The notes beneath the pieces are model-generated. The model did not search any database, had not been told where the DNA came from, and saw only the letters and a program-made list of their open reading frames with translations. A program made the translations under genes and the position numbers. From Rhodopirellula halodulae (lineage in GTDB: Bacteria > Planctomycetota > Planctomycetia > Pirellulales > Pirellulaceae): a DNA stretch of 64,000 bases. The stretch covers positions 186,001 through 250,000 of the forward strand of contig NZ_JAJKFV010000002.1 of the NCBI RefSeq assembly GCF_020966775.1. Reading direction: 5' to 3'. How positions within the stretch are numbered: position 1 is the stretch's first letter; every line of letters starts with the position of its first letter. Below are positions 61,554 through 64,000 of this stretch, piece after piece.

Positions 61554-62711
61554 ATGCCCAAGGCTCACCGTCCACGACATGTTGGAATTCTGGTGGAGAC
61601 GGATGATTCCTGGGGTCGCAACGTTGTCGATGCGGTTTGTCGTTTCGCTCAATCCAACGGTTGGACGGTGCTCATTGCTCCTCGCGATTCACAGGGCCGT
61701 CTGCGTTTGCCAAAGGTCTGGAAAGGCGACGGCATCATCGCTTCGCTCCGCACCACTTCGTCCGTTCAACACGTCAAGAATTGGCGACTTCCAGTGGTGG
61801 ATGTTGGCATCATGGTTCCCAAATACGATTGGCTGGCTCGCGTCGCAACGGACGACACGGCTCGCGGCAAGATGGCGTTCGAACATCTTCGCGATCGCGG
61901 ATTGACTCATTTCGCATGCTACGCACCTCCCATCGGTCGTTACTCGGACATCCGATCCGAAGCATTCGCCGCAGCCGTCCACGCGGGTGGTCACGAATGC
62001 GCGATGTATGAAGCAACGCCGGATGACGCCGCCGGTTGGCTGACGAATTACTCCAACGTGCGTCGCTGGCTCGCTACCTTGCCACGTCCCTTGGGAATCT
62101 TCGCAGCGGATCCGTATCCGGCGCGTCAGCTCATCGAAATCTGCTCCTTTGATTCCATCCGCATCCCCGATGAAGTCGCAGTGTTATCCGGTGACGACGA
62201 CGAGTTGCTATGTAATGTGGCTTCTCCCCAAATCTCCGCCGTTGAACTGGCAAGTCATCGTCTGGGAGAAACCGCCGCTGGCATGCTGGCCCGCATCATG
62301 AACGGATCCCCGGTTCCCAAACGCCCCAAACTGATCGCACCGCTTCGCGTCCGGGAACGACATTCGACGGACATTCTCGCGATGGCGGACGACGAGATTG
62401 CCGAGATCCTTCGTTTCATTCGTGACCGAGCATCCATGGGCATCACGGTGTCCGACCTTCTGCGAGCCTTTCCGATTTCGCGGCGTCGATTGGAACAACG
62501 TTTCCGGGCCGAACTCGATCGTAGCCCCGCGGAAGAGATTCGCCGGGTTCGAATGGCGTATGTCAGTCGTCTGCTGTTGGACTCGGACAAGGCGGTTTCC
62601 GCCGTTGCTGCAGAGGCTGGCTTTTCCACGGGTGCATCTCTGTCACAAGCCTTCCGACAACACTTTGGCACGACACCCGGCGAGTACCGCAAGCAAAACC
62701 GAGCCACCTAA
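61554..62711 (+). CDS. XylR-type transcriptional regulator (LacI-like sensor, AraC HTH)
   Basis: A 385-residue regulator. The N-terminal part (about 1-270) is a LacI/PurR-like sugar-binding domain: HVGILVETDDSWGRNVVDAVCR, GDGIIASLR, VATDDTARGKMAFEHLRDRGLTHFACY, LGIFAADPYPARQLIEICSF, IPDEVAVLSGDDDELLCNVASPQISAVEL. The C-terminal 100 residues are an AraC double HTH: ISRRRLEQRFRAELDRSPAEEI and AVAAEAGFSTGASLSQAFRQHFGTTPGEYR. This is the E. coli XylR architecture, where sugar binding activates transcription. ATG 61554 is chosen; an in-frame ATG at 61488 would start inside the operator. It is divergent from the LtnD-like gene and probably senses its substrate or a related sugar. Confidence 0.92.
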   Translation: MPKAHRPRHVGILVETDDSWGRNVVDAVCRFAQSNGWTVLIAPRDSQGRLRLPKVWKGDGIIASLRTTSSVQHVKNWRLPVVDVGIMVPKYDWLARVATDDTARGKMAFEHLRDRGLTHFACYAPPIGRYSDIRSEAFAAAVHAGGHECAMYEATPDDAAGWLTNYSNVRRWLATLPRPLGIFAADPYPARQLIEICSFDSIRIPDEVAVLSGDDDELLCNVASPQISAVELASHRLGETAAGMLARIMNGSPVPKRPKLIAPLRVRERHSTDILAMADDEIAEILRFIRDRASMGITVSDLLRAFPISRRRLEQRFRAELDRSPAEEIRRVRMAYVSRLLLDSDKAVSAVAAEAGFSTGASLSQAFRQHFGTTPGEYRKQNRAT

Positions 62712-62719
62712 ACACCGGC

Positions 62720-62750
62720 CGCAAACTCGAAATCGTTTTGCGCGTTTGCG
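62720..62750 (+). terminator. Inverted repeat after the XylR-like gene
   Basis: CGCAAAC (62720-62726) and GTTTGCG (62744-62750) pair perfectly across 17 bases, starting 9 bases after the stop codon. Followed by TATTGTTGC, so a weak Rho-independent terminator at best. Confidence 0.35.
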
Positions 62751-62941
62751 TATTGTTGCATGATGGCGTTCACCTACCCTGGAGACGCCACGAGCCATCC
62801 GACAACGACTTCCCACCGACCGCAGGGTCACGACGCGACTTACAAAATTTTCGCTATCCGACCTTGCCTTTGCTAAGTTGATTAGCCTCGCGATTTGCGT
62901 CCTGCCTTGAGCCCCACCTCTCCTCGATCGAGGTCCTTCCG

Positions 62942-64000
62942 ATGTCAATTCCAAAGAATCTTCCGCTGAAGATGCTGTTTGGAATTTTCTTCTTCGTGTC
63001 ATGTCCCATCAGCGTGGAGTGCGTTGCCGACGAGAAAGCCAAGATCGATTTCGTGCGCGACATCCAACCCATCCTGCGAGAGCATTGTTACGAATGCCAC
63101 GCGGGAACGACGGAAGAGGGCGGGTTGAACTTGGGGATTCGCGACGCAGCGTTTCGAGGCGGCGACAGCGACGCGGCGATCGTTCCAGGCAAGAGTGATG
63201 AAAGTTTGCTGGTTCAATTGGTGAACGGCCAAGATGGATGGATCATGCCTCCGGAAAGCCATCCACCTCTCAACAAAATTCAAATCCAACAACTTCGTGA
63301 CTGGATCGACCAAGGTGCTTCCTGGCCGAAAGACGCCGATGTGGCCAACCCAAAATTGGAACAGGCCAAACGCCATTGGGCGTTCCAGCGTTTGCAACCG
63401 ACCAGGATTCCGAAGCTTGAAGGCAACACCGATTGGACTCGGAATCCAATCGACTCGTTCGTGCTTCAGCGATTGCAGCAGGCCGGTTTGTCACCGTCAA
63501 AACCGGCCAACGCCAGAACGTTGGTGCGGCGTCTTTACTTTGACTTGATTGGTTTGCCTCCCACGCCTGAGAAGACAGATCAGTTCATTGAAGCTCATGC
63601 AGATGATCCAACCTCCGCGGTACAGAATCTGGTCGATGAACTGCTGGCGTCACCACGTTACGGTGAACGTTGGGGCCGGCACTGGTTGGACGTCGCTCGT
63701 TACGCGGACAGCGATGGTCAGGAAGCCGACATGGATCGCCCCCACGCCTATCACTATCGCGATTTTGTGATCGGTGCTTTGAATGACAATATGCCCTATG
63801 ACCAATTCGTGCGTTGGCAGCTTGCGGGCGACGAATACGAACCGGACAGCGACGCAGCGGTTTCCGCGACTGGTTTCCTGACGGCGGGAACCAGTTTCAA
63901 ACTGCCGGATTCGTTCCTGGAGAGCGAGCGACTGCTCAATCGCTACAACGAATTGGACGACGTGATCTCAACCGTTGGTTCGGGATTGCTGGGGATCACC
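62942..64000 (+). CDS. DUF1549/planctomycete cytochrome c domain protein (3' end outside window)
   Basis: The frame is open from ATG 62942 to the last base (353 codons seen). A signal helix (LKMLFGIFFFVSCPISVECV) leads to a planctomycete cytochrome c domain with the haem site HCYECHAGTTEEGGL, then the lysine/IMPP region DGWIMPPESHPPLNKIQIQQLRDWI. A DUF1549-type domain follows (PIDSFVLQRLQQAGLSPSKP, LVRRLYFDLIGLPPTPEKTD, YGERWGRHWLDVARYADSDGQEADM). The DUF1553 part is expected downstream. Such proteins are exported, numerous in planctomycetes, and often sit beside sulfatases. 230 bases separate it from the regulator; the upstream small ORF candidates there are not convincing. Confidence 0.92.
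   Translation, partial: MSIPKNLPLKMLFGIFFFVSCPISVECVADEKAKIDFVRDIQPILREHCYECHAGTTEEGGLNLGIRDAAFRGGDSDAAIVPGKSDESLLVQLVNGQDGWIMPPESHPPLNKIQIQQLRDWIDQGASWPKDADVANPKLEQAKRHWAFQRLQPTRIPKLEGNTDWTRNPIDSFVLQRLQQAGLSPSKPANARTLVRRLYFDLIGLPPTPEKTDQFIEAHADDPTSAVQNLVDELLASPRYGERWGRHWLDVARYADSDGQEADMDRPHAYHYRDFVIGALNDNMPYDQFVRWQLAGDEYEPDSDAAVSATGFLTAGTSFKLPDSFLESERLLNRYNELDDVISTVGSGLLGIT

Noticed and set aside
1-64000. tRNA, rRNA, CRISPR arrays, insertion sequences, riboswitches
   Set aside because: I looked in all gaps between genes for cloverleaf signatures, regular spaced repeats, transposase motifs and conserved riboswitch cores and saw none convincing.

Overview
The window reads as a chromosomal segment of a planctomycete of the Rhodopirellula/Pirellulaceae type. 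Several protein families nearly confined to this phylum are present: a DUF1559 pseudopilin-like protein, a PVC-type haem-binding CxxCH protein fused to an SGNH domain, a DUF1549-type planctomycete cytochrome, a secreted sulfatase, and a SpoVG protein with a zinc ribbon. GTG and TTG starts are common. The genes sit in short operons with many 4-8 base stop/start overlaps. No rRNA, tRNA, CRISPR array or intact insertion sequence was seen.

Layout. 1-5.8 kb: the end of a recQ helicase gene, facing a two-gene signalling operon (a REC-ATPase protein and a hybrid histidine kinase). 5.9-11.3 kb: a LarA-like protein, a secreted unknown, phosphoglycerate kinase and a Tat-exported Gfo/Idh oxidoreductase. 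11.4-15.2 kb: a stretch that looks variable, with a GH97 glycosidase, a decayed gene remnant, an XRE regulator with an extended -10 promoter, and a GNAT acetyltransferase gene carrying an apparent frameshift. 15.2-21.3 kb: a five-gene minus-strand operon MoxR - DUF58 - transglutaminase - cmk - cinA-like. 21.6-27.2 kb: dprA, a very large Tex-like S1 protein, and a small partner. 27.3-33 kb: a minus-strand operon lpxD - lpxI - ispE - spoVG - small membrane protein - RsmB/RsmF-like methyltransferase, joining lipid A, isoprenoid and RNA functions. 33.2-37 kb: a TPR lipoprotein, glyS, and an LpxH-like metallophosphatase. 37.4-41.7 kb: succinate dehydrogenase sdhCAB followed by a small HExxH membrane protein. 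41.7-46.8 kb: an EF-hand/P-domain protein coupled to a protein made of secretin N-domains without a pore, plus an unknown. 46.9-51.4 kb: GntP permease, arginyl/leucyl-transferase (Bpt), DUF1559 and DUF2306 proteins, and a Cys-rich mini-protein. 51.4-64 kb: exported catabolic and redox proteins (sulfatase, SGNH-haem protein, PQQ-propeller protein, LamG-like protein), an L7/L12-like mini membrane protein, an L-threonate-dehydrogenase-like enzyme divergent from a XylR/AraC regulator, and the start of a DUF1549 protein.

Best leads: (i) the 13.5-15.2 kb remnant/XRE/GNAT segment, (ii) a palindromic TGCGCA-rich operator candidate between the threonate-type dehydrogenase and its divergent XylR-like regulator, (iii) the coupled EF-hand/P-domain and pore-less secretin-N gene pair with a 19-base palindrome at its head, (iv) the HExxH protein abutting sdhB, (v) the enlarged Tex-like protein, and (vi) the co-occurrence of LpxI and an LpxH-like enzyme. 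All functions are inferred from reading motifs; no database search was possible.
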